A stretch of DNA of 64,000 nucleotides. Source: Bedellia somnulentella. Its lineage: Eukaryota > Arthropoda > Insecta > Lepidoptera > Bedelliidae. Below, piece after piece: positions 1-11,600 of the stretch. The translations under genes were made by a program, and so were the position numbers. Each line of letters starts with the position of its first letter. Within the stretch, counting starts at the first letter, position 1. The notes under the pieces are model-generated. The model was given only the letters and a program-made list of their open reading frames with translations, searched no databases and had not been told where the DNA came from. The stretch is from positions 7,645,213-7,709,212 of the forward strand of contig OY755183.1 of NCBI GenBank assembly GCA_963576735.1. The letters are read 5' to 3'.

Positions 1-21
1 AGCAACGACTGGAGACACTTA

Positions 22-830
22 GGGCCAGTTTTTTGATCCGTGGTTAACTCAACAATTTGTTAAATATCGTAACTATTAGTTAAATATCAGCAAAATGCAT
101 TTTTTGACCCGTGGTCAGAGTAACTAATGGTCAAATATCGAACCATTAGTTGAAAAAGTTAACTACTTAGGATTGGAGGGTTAAACAAGATGGCCGATGG
201 TTATTTGTATAATAGCAGCTGTTTGTCAGACATTTGAGATGAATTTGAACATAGATACATTGATGTCGAAAGTTCGTCTGAAGAAGAAGACAATGATATT
301 ATATTACAATGTGTGTTGATGAGAAGGTTAAAAATATTTAGGCCACGCCATCCGCCGTTAGAAACCTGGGATGATGTAGATTTTTGTCATCGTTACCGCC
401 TATCGAAGGAAGCAGTACTCTACATTGTTACTGAAATTGGGAATGATCCTAAAACGCACACTCTCAGTTATTCTCGAATAAGTTTAATCAAATGTAGTTT
501 CCTTACAAAATTATTTTATTTTTTAAAATGTATTTGAAAGATAGGTATTTTGTATCTTGTATTCCAAATACCTTTTTAGAAAACTACTTTTATCTGTACC
601 TGCAATACTCTTCTTTAAAGTGTCTTCATTTCAGATACTTTGTATAGGATATCTTATACTTCACTGGTCATTGTTCATTGCACTGGCAACAAATTGACCA
701 ATTGTTAAGTTTGACTATAGTTAAAAAAGACATCAAAAATGGTTTTGCGATTTAACTACTGGTTAGTCATTTAACTATAGTCAATGTAACAAATGGTTAT
801 ATTTTTAACTCCGGATCAAAAAACTGGCCC
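22..830. mobile_element. Internally deleted PIF/Harbinger transposon with TTA target duplication
   Basis: The ends are perfect 19-bp inverted repeats: GGGCCAGTTTTTTGATCCG at 22-40 and its complement at 812-830. Both are flanked by a direct TTA (19-21 and 831-833), the target-site duplication typical of PIF/Harbinger elements. At about 800 bp it is too short to be autonomous, but it keeps a piece of transposase coding sequence. It interrupts the reading frame of the LINE around it, so it is the younger insertion. Internal short repeats of the kind 'gttaactat/atagttaac' occur near both ends. Confidence 0.85.
313..537 (+). pseudogene. Harbinger transposase N-terminal fragment
   Basis: This is an open stretch of 74 codons; the frame is also readable upstream from about 238 through an acidic Ser/Glu-rich segment. 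The part reading FRPRHPPLETWDDVDFCHRY and then RLSKEAVLYIV resembles the N-terminal region of HARBI1-type transposases, ahead of the DDE catalytic domain. No DDE domain follows, so it is a remnant inside the deleted element at 22-830. Confidence 0.55.
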
Positions 831-840
831 TTAACAGTTA

Positions 841-3110
841 ATCCAACTGAATCTGACTGGGAACTTGCGAAAGAGATAGTGTGTAAAAGAGATAGTGACA
901 AAGTCAAGTGGGCTATCACCAGTTTCCAAACATTTAAAGCCCCAGGAATAGACAAAGTCTTTCCAGGATTTCTGCAATGGGGAATTGAAGTCATCCTATA
1001 CCTGGTTGCGGAAATTCTCCAAGCATGCTTAGCCTTTAGATACATATCCAGGAGATGGCGGGAAGTAAAAGTGCAGTTTATACCCAAATACGGAAAAACA
1101 GATTATACTAATCCAAAGTCTTTCAGATCACATCTTTCTTTTTGAAAACACTCGAAAGGTTGTGTGATAGGGAACTGCGAGACAATGCTCTCAAAACGAT
1201 ACCGCTCCATCCCAACCAGCACGCCTACAGCGCCGGTAAAGGCACGGAGTCAGCCTTACATGCAGTAACATGTGTCGCAGAGGAAGCTATTAGAGATAAA
1301 AACATTTGTCTAGCAAGCTTCCTTGATATCGAAGGAGCCTTTCATAAAACAAACTTTGATAGCATTCACGAAGCCTTAAATAGGCACAAAGTCCCAACAA
1401 TGCTATCAACCTGGATTGGAAACATGCTTGAAAACCGAGTAATAGTGTCAGAAGACCAAACTAAGATACAAGTAGTGAAAGGTTGCCCGCAGGGTGGCGT
1501 TCTCTCTCCGCTACTCCGGAACCTAGTAGCGAACGATCTTATCTCTGAACTCAACAGTAGACACTTCTACACAATAGGATACGCTGATGATATTACTATT
1601 CTAATAACTGGAAAATATGCAAGTATAGTCTGTGACGTCACGCAATCAGCCTTACGAATAGTAGAGAGGTGGTGCATAAGGCACGGGCTGACAGTGAATC
1701 CGGACAAAACTGAACTGGTAATGTTTACCAACAAACGAAAACTAAACAATTACCATTTGCCAAAGCTTTTCAACAAGAAACTAACGCTCTCACCGACCGT
1801 AAAATACCTGGGGGTAATCCTCGATAGCAAATTAAGTTGGAACTGCCACATAGAGAGCAAACTCAAGAAGGCTAGCATAGCATTCTGGCAATGCAGAAGC
1901 ATGATAGGAAAACGATGGGGTCTAAACCCAAAAATAATCATATGGCTGTATACACCTGTAATACGACCAATACTCTGCTATGGTGCTGTTGCCTGGTGGC
2001 AACGCACAGAGCTAAGCACAGTGCAAAGCAAACTACAAAGCTTTCAAAGACTGGTGTGCAGAGCGGCTACGGGATGTATGAGAACCGCCCCCACCGCGCC
2101 GCCCTTGAAATAATGCTAAATTTAACACCACTACACCTGTTTATCAAACAAGAAGCTGCTGCCTCAGCTGTGAGACTAAATGCAAACAAGCTATGGAAAA
2201 CAAAGAAAGTACCTCACGCCGAAATTCTTAGCAGGATGGTGAATGAGGCACCAAGAATATCGGCCGTGAACGACAGGATTCCCAAACTATTTTTCTTCGA
2301 CAAGAAATACAAAATACAACTGTCGGAAATTCCGAACGAGGACCTGAATGAGAGGGAAGTGAGGATATTTACAGACGGCTCAAAAACTAAATCTGGTACA
2401 GAGGCGTATTCTCCGAAGACCTGAGAATAGAGAATAGAAAATAGCTAAACCAATGCCTTGCAATCATACTTACCGCCCAAGCAGTGTTAGCGAGGAAAAT
2501 CAGAGAATTTCCAATTCGCATTCTCTCGGACAGCAAATCAGTCCTGCAAGCCCTAATGAGCCACGAGTGCAAATTAGGGCTCATATATGAATGTCACAAA
2601 GCCCTAAAGGCGATAGGGCAAATCAATGATACTACCATTCAATGGATAAAAGGACACAGCGGATCACGCGGCAATGATGCAGCAGACGAATTGGCCAGAA
2701 GAGGATCGGATACCCCGTTCACAGGTCCAGAACCATGTCTGCCTCTACCTAACGATCAGTTAAAAACAATAGTCCGTAAGGCTATACAAGGTATGTGGGA
2801 TGCATGCTGGTCCTCGGAGAGCGGCTGTAAACAAGCCAAAACAGCTTTACCCAGGATCAACAAGCAACTTACTAACAAACTATTTAAACATAACAAAAAA
2901 CAAATTAGCTGGATTACAGCTACCCTAACGGGGCATGGCCCTTTTAACAAACACTTGTTTACCTTGGGTGTTACAGATAGCCCTCTGTGCAGAGCATGCA
3001 TGGAAAAGGAAGAAACAGGTGTAGCGGATTACAGGGTAAAACACCTGGGTGACGCCAGGTCGCTCCCTGAGGTGTTCAAGGACATTGGGGGGGGTCCTGA
3101 ACTTTCTTAG
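841..3110 (+). pseudogene. LINE ORF2 remnant: reverse transcriptase and RNase H, frameshifted
   Basis: The protein is read in four pieces. 850-1145 carries the RT fingers (KAPGIDKV). 1142-2113 carries the RT palm, with a FLDIEGAF-type motif, CPQGGVLSPLL and the catalytic GYADDITIL near 1580. About 2080-2424 carries the thumb-side region and the start of RNase H (IFTDGSK). 2484-3110 carries the rest of RNase H (ILSDSKSVLQAL, then IKGHSGSRGNDAADELA). The end has Cys residues (LCRACMEKEE) recalling the terminal zinc knuckle of such LINEs. Frame changes near 1140, 2080 and 2420 make it non-functional. Confidence 0.8.
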
Positions 3111-3290
3111 TGAGCTGTGGCTAGAGTAGTGCCATTCCCTTGTCACGCAAAATAGGCGCTTAGCAGACGTCGACTTGCGGAAAACATACCCGTTCACAAT
3201 ACAATACAAATTTGTTTGCGTTCACACCTTGTGATCCTGTTTAGTAAAACTATTAGTACCAACTATCACTTTTATCATAAGAAAACTTAC

Positions 3291-5772
3291 TTTTTTAACA
3301 TAGCTGGTGGCATCTTCTTCAGTGACAGGTTCAGCACTGATTCCCCCACGTCGTCGAGCCGGTTGCCCTCCTGGTTGCGGTAGCGGAGACAACTCACCAT
3401 CAGCCTCTACTTCAGAGAGGCAGGCGGCGGCAGCGGCTGCTTTTAGTTGATCCTGTACATTCAAATTCATGTATTCTGATGTCTAGTTCCCATTTCGGTA
3501 GGAAGAGAGTAACGATAGCTATTGTGAATGATCCTGCCAAAGCAGCTTTGTTTACTAATCAATCATCTTTCATTAAGCTATCTATAACTTGGGTAGAACA
3601 CTGCTTAACGTGCAGATGATGAGGGTACAAATGTCAGGTCAGGCCTAAACCAATTTGTCAAGTAATGCTGTGTCATGTGACAGTGTCTTGATACAAGCAC
3701 TATTTTTACCCTTTATTATGTAAGTACACTGTGCAAGAAAAACATGGGTACTCTGAACGCCAGGTGACAATGCCACGTGATTTTCAGAAGAATTAGTACC
3801 TTTGCCAACCCCTTTGGGGATATACGGCTTAAACATTAGAGTTAATAACTTGGATATATAGTAATTATGTTTTCATCTGGGTTTAAAGATTTTGGATTTT
3901 AATGAACATGACTTATATTCAATTACTGAATGTAAAGAAATGACTAAATGCAATACTGTAAATCTAGTACAGTACTGTGGCATCATTCTAATGATGATAA
4001 ACTTCTGCTTTGTGCAGCTTTACCGAGGTAAAGGGTAACAGTAACAGAGTAGGCTAGTATTATTAAGCGCAATCTAGTGAGCAAGCAAAAATTAATCAAA
4101 AAAACACAAAGTGCTTAACCTCGTAACGCCCGTATAGAAATTGTTATGACTTGTAAATTCTATCCAATGTATCTCTAATGGAACAAAAAAAAATATGTGC
4201 TGACTGCCCATTATTAAAATTAATGATATCTTTAACAAGAACTATTCCTATGGCTTTATTTTTTTTAATAGTTACTATTAATCACAGGAGTTTTGTTTCT
4301 CTAGTGATACAACGGGCGTTACGAGGTTAAGCGAGTTTATAATGTGTATTATTATTTTTACTTACTTAACTACCTAAAAAAAGATGCTAGTCAGAAAGAA
4401 AATTATAAAATATAGTATTTTAGTTGCTGGGTCTCCATACATATAACTCAACAATCACATAAAAAACCCCAAAACCCAGATCATTTCTTAAAAAACTGGT
4501 AGAAAGAAATGGGTTAGTGCCATTCTAATCTGACACTACATAACTTGATTGTATCAAATTAAAAGTTGGCATTTCAAAGTTTACACTAACCATGATGTAA
4601 CAACGTCATGTGAGGTTTTACATGCTCAATGGTTTAATAAAATAATTATAAAATTATAACTCTGTCCTGCTGTTGAATTTACATAGACAAACATTATAAA
4701 TATGTTAATTTTATCCAAATTTTTTTAGCATATTAAGCTTGCAATTCATGGAACATAAATATAAGCAAATTAACACTCAATTTAGAAAAAAAACTTTGTT
4801 ACAACACAAAAAATTAAGATTGATATAATTTCCTAATATGCTATTTGTCCAAATTCATTTATTTATGCAACTGCATGGAATAATAAATAAATATTTACAG
4901 ACATATTACACATAACAATAATTCTAGGGGCTAACTTGCCCCTAGATAGGTACAATGGTCCTTAGTAAGGGAGATACTAATTTGACAATATATAATTATA
5001 ATATGTATATAAAAATTCCATAACTAAGAAACACACATTCCTATTCATCATAAAATTAAAGCTTTAAGCAGGATTTGAACCTGCAACCTCTAGACCCAGA
5101 TGCTAGTCACCAACCAACTGAGCCATAGATATTGCGCAAACAATAAAAACAAAAAAATACTTGGGGCACAGTTAAATTGACAATGATACTGTTGGTAGTC
5201 AACTCTTAAATTGAATCTTTCATTGCCATATAATTAAAATCATGAAATAAACTCATAGTATACCTTGAAGTATGTCTATATTAATACATTATTTAAATAG
5301 TTTTTGTGGTGCTAAATGCATGCCTACAAAATGGCTCAAGGATGTTGCTTTTTACTTATATAATATAGTAACAACAAGTAGGTACTTGATACAAAAAAGA
5401 TAACAAGTATTAAAAGTATTAACCTGCAGCTATGACTAACTCTAAGAGGTTACAATTACAACATACAAAAAAAAAAAAAATAGCTAGCGCAGACTTTAAA
5501 TTTTTATCATCAATATAGTGAAAATCTTACGAAGCATCAAGTTTGGTGTTACTGACACATACATGTATAAGATTTTACAACAGCAAATTTTGTTTTTGTT
5601 AAGTTATAAGGAGCTTACCTTTTCTAATTTTTGAAAATGATGTTTAAGAAATGTAACTGGATTTTCTGGCTTGTTAACACAAAGTTGGACGATACATTCT
5701 TTGAGAAGGATCTGTATATTATGACTTTGAATGTAGCTTTCACATTCGTGTAAACAAAGTTCTTCATCCATT
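3291..5772 (-). CDS. Pka-R1: cAMP-dependent protein kinase type I regulatory subunit, first two coding exons (partial)
   Basis: Exon 1 runs 5772-5619 and encodes 51 aa starting [20 protein letters not shown]. Exon 2 runs 3475-3291, with acceptor ...atcag and donor gtaagt. Phases join (1+2) to give 113 codons. Residues about 8-50 are the dimerization/docking domain ([15 protein letters not shown]). Residues 92-97 (RRRGGI) are the pseudosubstrate inhibitor site that sits in the catalytic cleft of PKA-C in type I subunits, followed by the conserved SAE..TEEDA.SYV.K. Type I subunits carry Gly or Ala rather than Ser at the P site, so this is RI, not RII. The two cAMP-binding domains are not in the window; they must lie left of position 1, beyond an intron holding the LINE at 1-3190. 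The short Ala run at residues 64-69 and a Pro/Gly linker are variable in the family. Confidence 0.92.
3610..3840 (+). repeat. SINE-B copy (3' part)
   Basis: Contains the SINE-B landmarks in order: 'ggcctaaaccaatttgtc', the CATGTGACAGTGT block, 'acatgggtactctgaacgcc', and the tail 'tttgccaacccctttgggga' followed by 'tatacggc'. It lies in PKA-R1 intron 1. The tRNA-like head is missing or unrecognisable. Confidence 0.75.
4119..4326. mobile_element. piggyBac-like MITE with TTAA target duplication
   Basis: A 208-bp element with perfect 15-bp inverted ends (CCTCGTAACGCCCGT at 4119-4133, complement at 4312-4326), each flanked by TTAA (4115-4118 and 4327-4330). TTAA duplication is the mark of piggyBac-type transposition. 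There is no coding capacity. It sits in PKA-R1 intron 1. Confidence 0.8.
4327..4870. other. Intronic AT-rich sequence without recognised features
   Basis: Part of PKA-R1 intron 1. I see homopolymer and AT-rich runs only, and no exon, RNA gene or repeat I can name. Confidence 0.5.
4878..5135 (-). repeat. tRNA-derived SINE, third family (minus)
   Basis: Read on the minus strand, 5130-5065 looks like a tRNA: an A-box-like TGGCTCAGTTGG, then a B-box-like GGTTCAAATCC. No clean acceptor stem is seen. The body runs toward 4880 and ends in TAAATAA-type simple sequence, so I read it as a SINE head rather than a tRNA gene. Confidence 0.5.
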
Positions 5773-6790
5773 TTGAAGGCCAACTAGATTGTTAAGTAAC
5801 TAGTCTTATTTATCACTTTATGCGTAATCAAAGTTTACATTTCAAATTATATGTAAATTATTAACTCTATAAAACCATAACGTTAAAAAAACAACAAAAA
5901 TTAAGCAAAATGAGTTTTTGTTAGCTCTGGCTAAATCTGAATTTCACCATTTTCTCCCTCCAATGCAGCTTCTTCAACTCTAGTAATTCCTTAATACACA
6001 GTGAAAATAAACTAAATATTATAGCTATATATGAAACTAAGTACTTCCTCACTAAGTTAATAAGTATTGTTCATTTATTATAGAAACAGTTGTCGAGATT
6101 TGTTAATAATCTCATTTTATTTTCTTTTGTTTTTCTTTTCAATCTTCCGCTCCGCTCTGACTGTTCATTCACTTCACTTCTTCACTTCACTCACTCAATT
6201 ACATCGTTTATCGTTGTAGTTGGTTCGCTTGAGTGGCTATTATAGCAATAGTTTTGCCAGTGTCGAGTGAGGATTATAAAAGGTTAAAGGCTAAACAAGC
6301 CCCTTAACATACGTATGACAACCACAGGATGAGAAGAGGAATTAATAATCTAAGCTAAACTACACGATTATTTTACTTGAAAACCTTGTTAACTGCCCGG
6401 GTGGGGAATTGGCCTAGACCTTGCTTTTATAACATACAGTTTTTATATTATAAATCGATAAAAGACATCAAACTAAACAACTTTGCCTATTGAATGCCTA
6501 TCTAAAATATTGTATTTATCTAAATATTTAATAATGAAAAATATCACTGCCTAGTTCAAACTGAGAAAGTATAGAATGAGATTCTTTGCTTCAGTGAAAA
6601 TAAGAAATAAAAAAAAAACATCCGATCTATGCTTTTCGCTCTGTAAATAAAAATATAACTTCTTTCGGTATTTTCCAGTTCTCTCGCTCGGAAATCGAAA
6701 CAAATCGGAAAGCGGCGACGTGTCGGCGGCAGTGGTATGAGCACAATATGAGCATGACTCAAAAAGTATATAATCGACCTGTTAGAGGAG
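5773..6790. promoter_or_regulatory. 5' flank of PKA-R1 and part of the divergent PKA-R1/PMS2 gap
   Basis: This stretch lies upstream of the PKA-R1 start codon. A CT-rich patch (ACTTCACTTC repeats near 6165-6195) may belong to the 5' UTR or promoter. No further exon could be supported. The ORFs crossing it look like chance. Confidence 0.35.
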
Positions 6791-7027
6791 ATCAAAAAAA
6801 TATTTAGCATGAAGGTATTAACTAAACAAGAGAGCGCACTCACAAAAATATGGTACACACTAATGCAATTTATTACCATGCGATAAAGTTTATTATCTTT
6901 TGAACACTTTCCAGCAGAGAAACGTCCTAGAACGAGAGCCCGAACTAGAGGAGTGTGTCCCGCTCGCGCGGTTGCCAGTCGGGATTAAGATCAAAGAAAA
7001 ACAAATTCAAACGTATTTATAGGGAAT

Positions 7028-7300
7028 AAGCTGTGTAGTGTCGGCTTAGAATAGCACTACCCCATTTCTTCCCATGGGTGATCGTAAGAGGCGACTAAGG
7101 ATGTCGGGGTATTCTAAGGGATTTTTGGGCGATGCGGTTGGAGACCCATCACCAGCCATCACCCATAACCATCACCTTTATTTTACCATCTTTTCCCCAC
7201 ACAACTTTCCAAATGTGTCTAAGGAATTTCTAATTCCTTAGCTTTGGCTACCCCTTCTAGGGATTTATAGCCGTGAGTATATGTATGCATGTATGTTATA
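7028..7300 (+). repeat. SINE-A copy, full length
   Basis: It begins 'ctgtgtagtgtcggcttaga' and passes through 'gggcgatgcggttggagacc' and 'ccacacaactttccaaatgt'. It ends 'tatagccgtgagtatatg' plus a TATG-type simple repeat. It is inserted in the dispersed block at 6800-8405. Confidence 0.85.
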
Positions 7301-7531
7301 GGGAATATTATAAAAAGCAGGTTACTAACTATTCCTTTTTAATAAATTGTTTTGATGGTATAAAAAGCAGGTTACTAACTATTCCTTTTTAATAAATTGT
7401 TTTGATTATTATCATCGTCTATCAACTTAGAGATAAATAATTTATTAATTTTGGTAATCGGTAAAATCATATTTATAACGGGTATCCCTATGGAAACCAT
7501 ATAAATAGGGTGTCCAACCAAAATTAATCAT

Positions 7532-7970
7532 CGTCCCATACTATCCGACTTAGCTTAGGTACACTCCTTTTCACCGCCAGGACGGCCTTCAGCCGCCCGG
7601 CACAACACATCAAGGTGACGCCGCATAGGCCGCAGGGCCAGCAGCACCGAGCCGGAGGGGTTTCAGTCGGTAAAAGTCCGACATACCCCCGTCGCTCTCT
7701 CGAGGTCTCGATCCATGAGGATTTCCCCTCCGGTAAACAAAAAAAAAAAAACATCGTCCTATCCGACTTAGCTTAGGTACACTTCTTTGCCACGCCAGGG
7801 CGGCCTTCAGCCGCCCGGCAACAAAGTCACGGTGACGCCGCATAGGCTGCAGGGCCAGCAGCACCGAACCGGGGGACTTTAGTCAGTACAAGTCTGACAT
7901 ACCGCTCTCGAGTGGTGAGGGGATCCTTTGAGGATTTCCCCCCGGTATAAAAACAAAAAAAAAATCATCG
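7532..7970 (+). repeat. Two head-to-tail copies of a retroelement 3' end, each with poly(A)
   Basis: 7532-7751 and 7755-7970 are about 80% alike. Each has 'ctatccgacttagcttaggt', 'cggccttcagccgcccggca', 'acgccgcatagg', then 'gaggatttcccc..ccggta' and a run of A. 'atcatcgt' occurs before, between ('catcgtcc') and after the copies and may mark target duplications. The 3' end resembles the complement of the retroelement at 31515-32315. Confidence 0.65.
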
Positions 7971-8657
7971 TTTCGTTCGTTTCGGAGCTTTTATCAATTA
8001 ACAAAGAAATAGTTGGCAGAGCAAAATATGTAGAAAATCATTGTAACCTTTCTATTAAAAATAAATAAGTGAAATAAGATGCCGTGTAGCGTCGGCTTAA
8101 CATAGCACAAATATTTTTCTTACCACGCATCGTAAAAAGCAACTTAGGCTTTTGGTTTGGGGCCTTTGAAGTTATTTACTAGATACTTTATCATCCTTTT
8201 AATACCACAATCCTTTACTTACCATCTTTTCTTTACTTAACTTCTAAAAGTGTCAGAGAAAATTTTAATTATCAAACACTGGCTACCCCTTCTTTTATAA
8301 TCTATTAATTAAGAATATGTATGTATGTAAATATAAGTGTTCTTGTAAAGTTTAGAGGAACTAACATTAAAACACCAATAGATAGTCATCCTATTAAAGG
8401 ACAGGACAGGGGACACTTTTTTCGCGCCTTTCGTTCATTGCATTAATTCAATTCAATCAGTTAGTTCATCTATCTCCAATATATGGTATCTAATAATATT
8501 TAATCTGTGATATGGTATGTACTATGTATTGTATTTTGAATTGAAAGTTTTGGCGGCTGTTTTTCAAATATTTTATTTACTATTACTACGAATTTAACCT
8601 TTATATTAACTTTATTAGAGTATCTGGTGTTGAAAACAGTAATGAAGATATTAATAA

Positions 8658-11600
8658 ATGGAAACGCCTAACGAAATCGGTAGTGCCTCTGAAACTGTTA
8701 CTTTGATAAAAGCAGTCAGTGCGGATACTGTCCACAAAATATGTTCTGGTCAGGTAAGTAAATATAACATTAAGTCTAAACTACGTTCATAACAGTCAAA
8801 CGATTTCTATACGATAATTTAACTGTTACAAATTTGTCGTTACCATTACCACTTAATTTTGTAAGGAGTTCCCAACTGATGATGTGATATGAGGTTTTAA
8901 GGCTACTGCCTCGTCTTGTCTGTAGCATTGAAACTTATTTAAGAAACTTGAACCTATCTAAAGGCACTACTTAATGGTTAATAATAATTAGGGTCCATGG
9001 TAATATGTTTCTTAATAAGTAATTAAGTTTCATATCCAACCATGTAGTTTTGTGTTTGTTTTAGATCCCAAAATATGCTATCATTTGACTTGTGTGAAGA
9101 ATGTAAGATTTTGAGAGTCATTAAGGCAAAAAATTCTCAACTATCACTACATTCACTACCTTGCACTTACACATGCACTATTCCCAAAATAATTGCCTGC
9201 TTTCTCACTCTTATGTGAGAGTTTAAGATTGCGCTAACTAAAGCCACTTTTGAGTCATGCTTACAGAATTGATAAAACCAACTTAAATAATAATACTTCA
9301 TCTATGGGAATCTAAAGATCAAGTATTATGGGTGCAGGTCCACACAGGGTTGTATTGCCAATAGGGTTTTCAATTTCTCGACATATTTTATTTCTCGAGG
9401 CTCAAGAAATCTCGACAGCCATTTCTCGAGTTTCTTGAGGCATTCGGGAAACACACAAAATGTAAAATATAGTTTAAAATTTGAATTAAAAATTCAATTT
9501 AGAAAACAACAACAATATGTATTATTAACTTAACACATTATTTAATTATTTAAAGTTTTTATATTCAGTATGAAGAATAAAAGAGCATGTATGAAAAGAT
9601 TGATGGATGTAAACGAAGCCAGAGAGGTTTGCCGGGATCGTACAAAGTGGCGATCGATAGTCTCTGCCTACCCCAATGGGAACTAACGGCGTGAGAATAT
9701 GTATGTATGTATGTTTTTATATTCAAATCAATAATCTTAATCATTTAGGGAAAGGAAAAGTCGTGGGTTTGAGTAATAGTAATCCCCACATGAAGTTTCC
9801 ATGAACAAAACATTCTTATCAATAATCTTAACTCTTAGTAGCTAAACAAATCAAGCCAATCAACTTTACATAGGATTTATAAATAACATTCTTTTACTAG
9901 AGGTATAATTTGTCATTCTTTGGATGGAATATTTAGAGATTAATCATAATCATCTCATTATTTTACAGCTAATCAATATACATACTGCTTTCTTAAAATA
10001 AGGCTTTTAAAAGCACTAAAGCATTAATTGCTTTATAGAGAATCCACCTTTATATACCACAACCTTTATTTCACCATCTTCTCCTAACTCAATTTTGCAA
10101 AAGTGGCTGAGGAACTTCTAGTTCCTTAGCTCTCGCTTCCCCTTTTAGGGATTTATAGCCGTGAGTATATGTATGTATGTAGAGAATCCGCCCCATATTT
10201 TTAGTGACAATGTATCCAGAAAAAAAAAACTGTCGTTTTCGGTTGAGGTGGGCTTAACAGTTAACAGTTAATATGATAATAATATGTTTGTTCATGATCA
10301 CCGATGCGCCGCTCTGCGGTTGGCCCGAGACAGAAGACAAAAAAATGCGGGATTTTAATATGAATTTTGTTTATCGATTCATTTCTCGAGTTCTCAACTT
10401 CTCGAGGTATTTTTTCTCTTCTTGACTTGGCGGGGATGCGACTTGGAGCGAAAACCCTATTTGTAAATCATCCTCTTCATCTTCTCATTCTAAAAAATGT
10501 TTCTTCCCTGGATAGGACACACATAATTTAGGTAACTTCACTTCTATGTAGGGATTGTTAAATGGAAGTTGCAGCATCAGTAATAATTTTTTGGTAATTT
10601 CCAATGATAATCATATTAAATGATAGTCCAGTGGGTAGAACACCCGCCCGAAAACAGAAGGGTGTGAGTTCCAATCCTGGGTCGGGCCTACACCAATTTG
10701 TCTTTTCTAAAGTCATATGTGTGGTTAATTTATCATGGTTGTTAACGGTGAGGGAAAACATCGTGAGGAAACCCACATGGCTGAGTTGTACTTAGTCATG
10801 TGACAGTGTATTCGTACAAAACGGCGATAGGCCTGCCCCCTATCACGTGAGTACACTGTCTAAGCAAAACGTGGGTACCTTCACCGGACCCTAGATGGCG
10901 CTGCCATGTGAGTTCAGAAGTGTTGGTACCTCTGCCAACCCCTTCGGGGATAAACGGCGTGAACGTTTATGTTATGTTTATGTTATGTAATCATATTAAA
11001 TGTAGGATATTTTAATCTATTTTCTAATCACAAAAAAAATATTTTTGTTTTTAGGTAATATTGAATTTAGCTGTAGCTGTGAAGGAATTAGTTGAAAATT
11101 CTTTGGATGCAAAAGCTACCAGTATTGATGTTAGACTCAAGAACTATGGGTTGGATCTAATTGAAGTTACGGATAATGGTTGTGGTGTGGCTGAAGCAAA
11201 TTTTCAAGCATTAAGTAAGTATCATTGTCACCTTAAACTTCTAATTAACTTATCCATGAAAGATGTAGTGTAGCAGATACTACATCAACATGTAAACAGC
11301 ACAACTGGTCCATCTCAGTCTCAGTCACCTCATGCCAAGCTGCAACCTCCCATCCCAGATTATTTTTGGACTACTTCTTTTGAACATCAAAAAACTTGAA
11401 TACAAGAGTGTTTTAAAGAGCAGACACAAAAAGAAACTCTTCACGTAAGGCCCATAGCACACGACGTATTTTATACGCGCCGACGACGCGCGTATTAGGA
11501 ACGCGCGTTTTCGGCGCCGTTGGCGCTGATTTTTGCGTTTGCATTCATGAAGCGCGTATACGCGCGTATAAAGCGATGCAAACGCGCGTACAAAGGAGCG

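Larger units (their letters stand above)
1..3190 (+). mobile_element. Non-LTR retrotransposon (LINE) remnant with RT and RNase H, split by a Harbinger insertion
   Basis: This is a decayed LINE copy lying in the PKA-R1 gene, which runs on the opposite strand. It starts left of the window, is interrupted at 22-830, and resumes at about 834. Its coding part shows a reverse transcriptase followed by RNase H and a final Cys-rich stretch near 2980-3010. A LINE with RNase H after the RT fits the I/LOA/Jockey side of the LINE tree; the exact clade is not resolved. Several frame changes and stops show it is dead. The 3' end is placed near 3190, where similarity to coding sequence has stopped; no clear poly(A) tail or target-site duplication was seen. 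Confidence 0.8.
6800..8405 (+). repeat. Dispersed repeat block, copy 1 (with later insertions)
   Basis: This block is closely similar, in the same order and strand, to 51355-52115. Shared landmarks are 'actaaacaagagagcgcact', 'cagagaaacgtcctagaacg', 'aagcaggttactaactattc', 'ataacgggtatccc', 'atagttggcagag' and 'aacattaaaacaccaa'. Copy 1 is longer because it holds a SINE-A (7028-7300), a roughly 50-bp tandem duplication (7311-7405) and a double retroelement insertion (7532-7970). A diverged SINE-A-like segment (about 8080-8330) belongs to both copies. Confidence 0.8.
9362..10459. mobile_element. hAT-like non-autonomous element with later insertions
   Basis: TAGGGTTTTC at 9362 and GAAAACCCTA ending at 10459 are inverted. 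The neighbouring regions are also rich in CTCGAG-containing inverted stretches ('atttctcgag', 'cttctcgagg'). Flanks ATTGCCAA and TTTGTAAA are only loosely alike, so the 8-bp duplication is uncertain. Inside lie a LINE 3' fragment (9570-9712), a SINE-A 3' end (10060-10185) and a piece of the tRNA-cassette tail (about 9745-9800). It sits in PMS2 intron 1. Confidence 0.55.

Noticed and set aside
6556..6879. 107-codon minus ORF upstream of the dispersed block
   Set aside because: AT-rich with no conserved domain; it partly runs into the repeat block.
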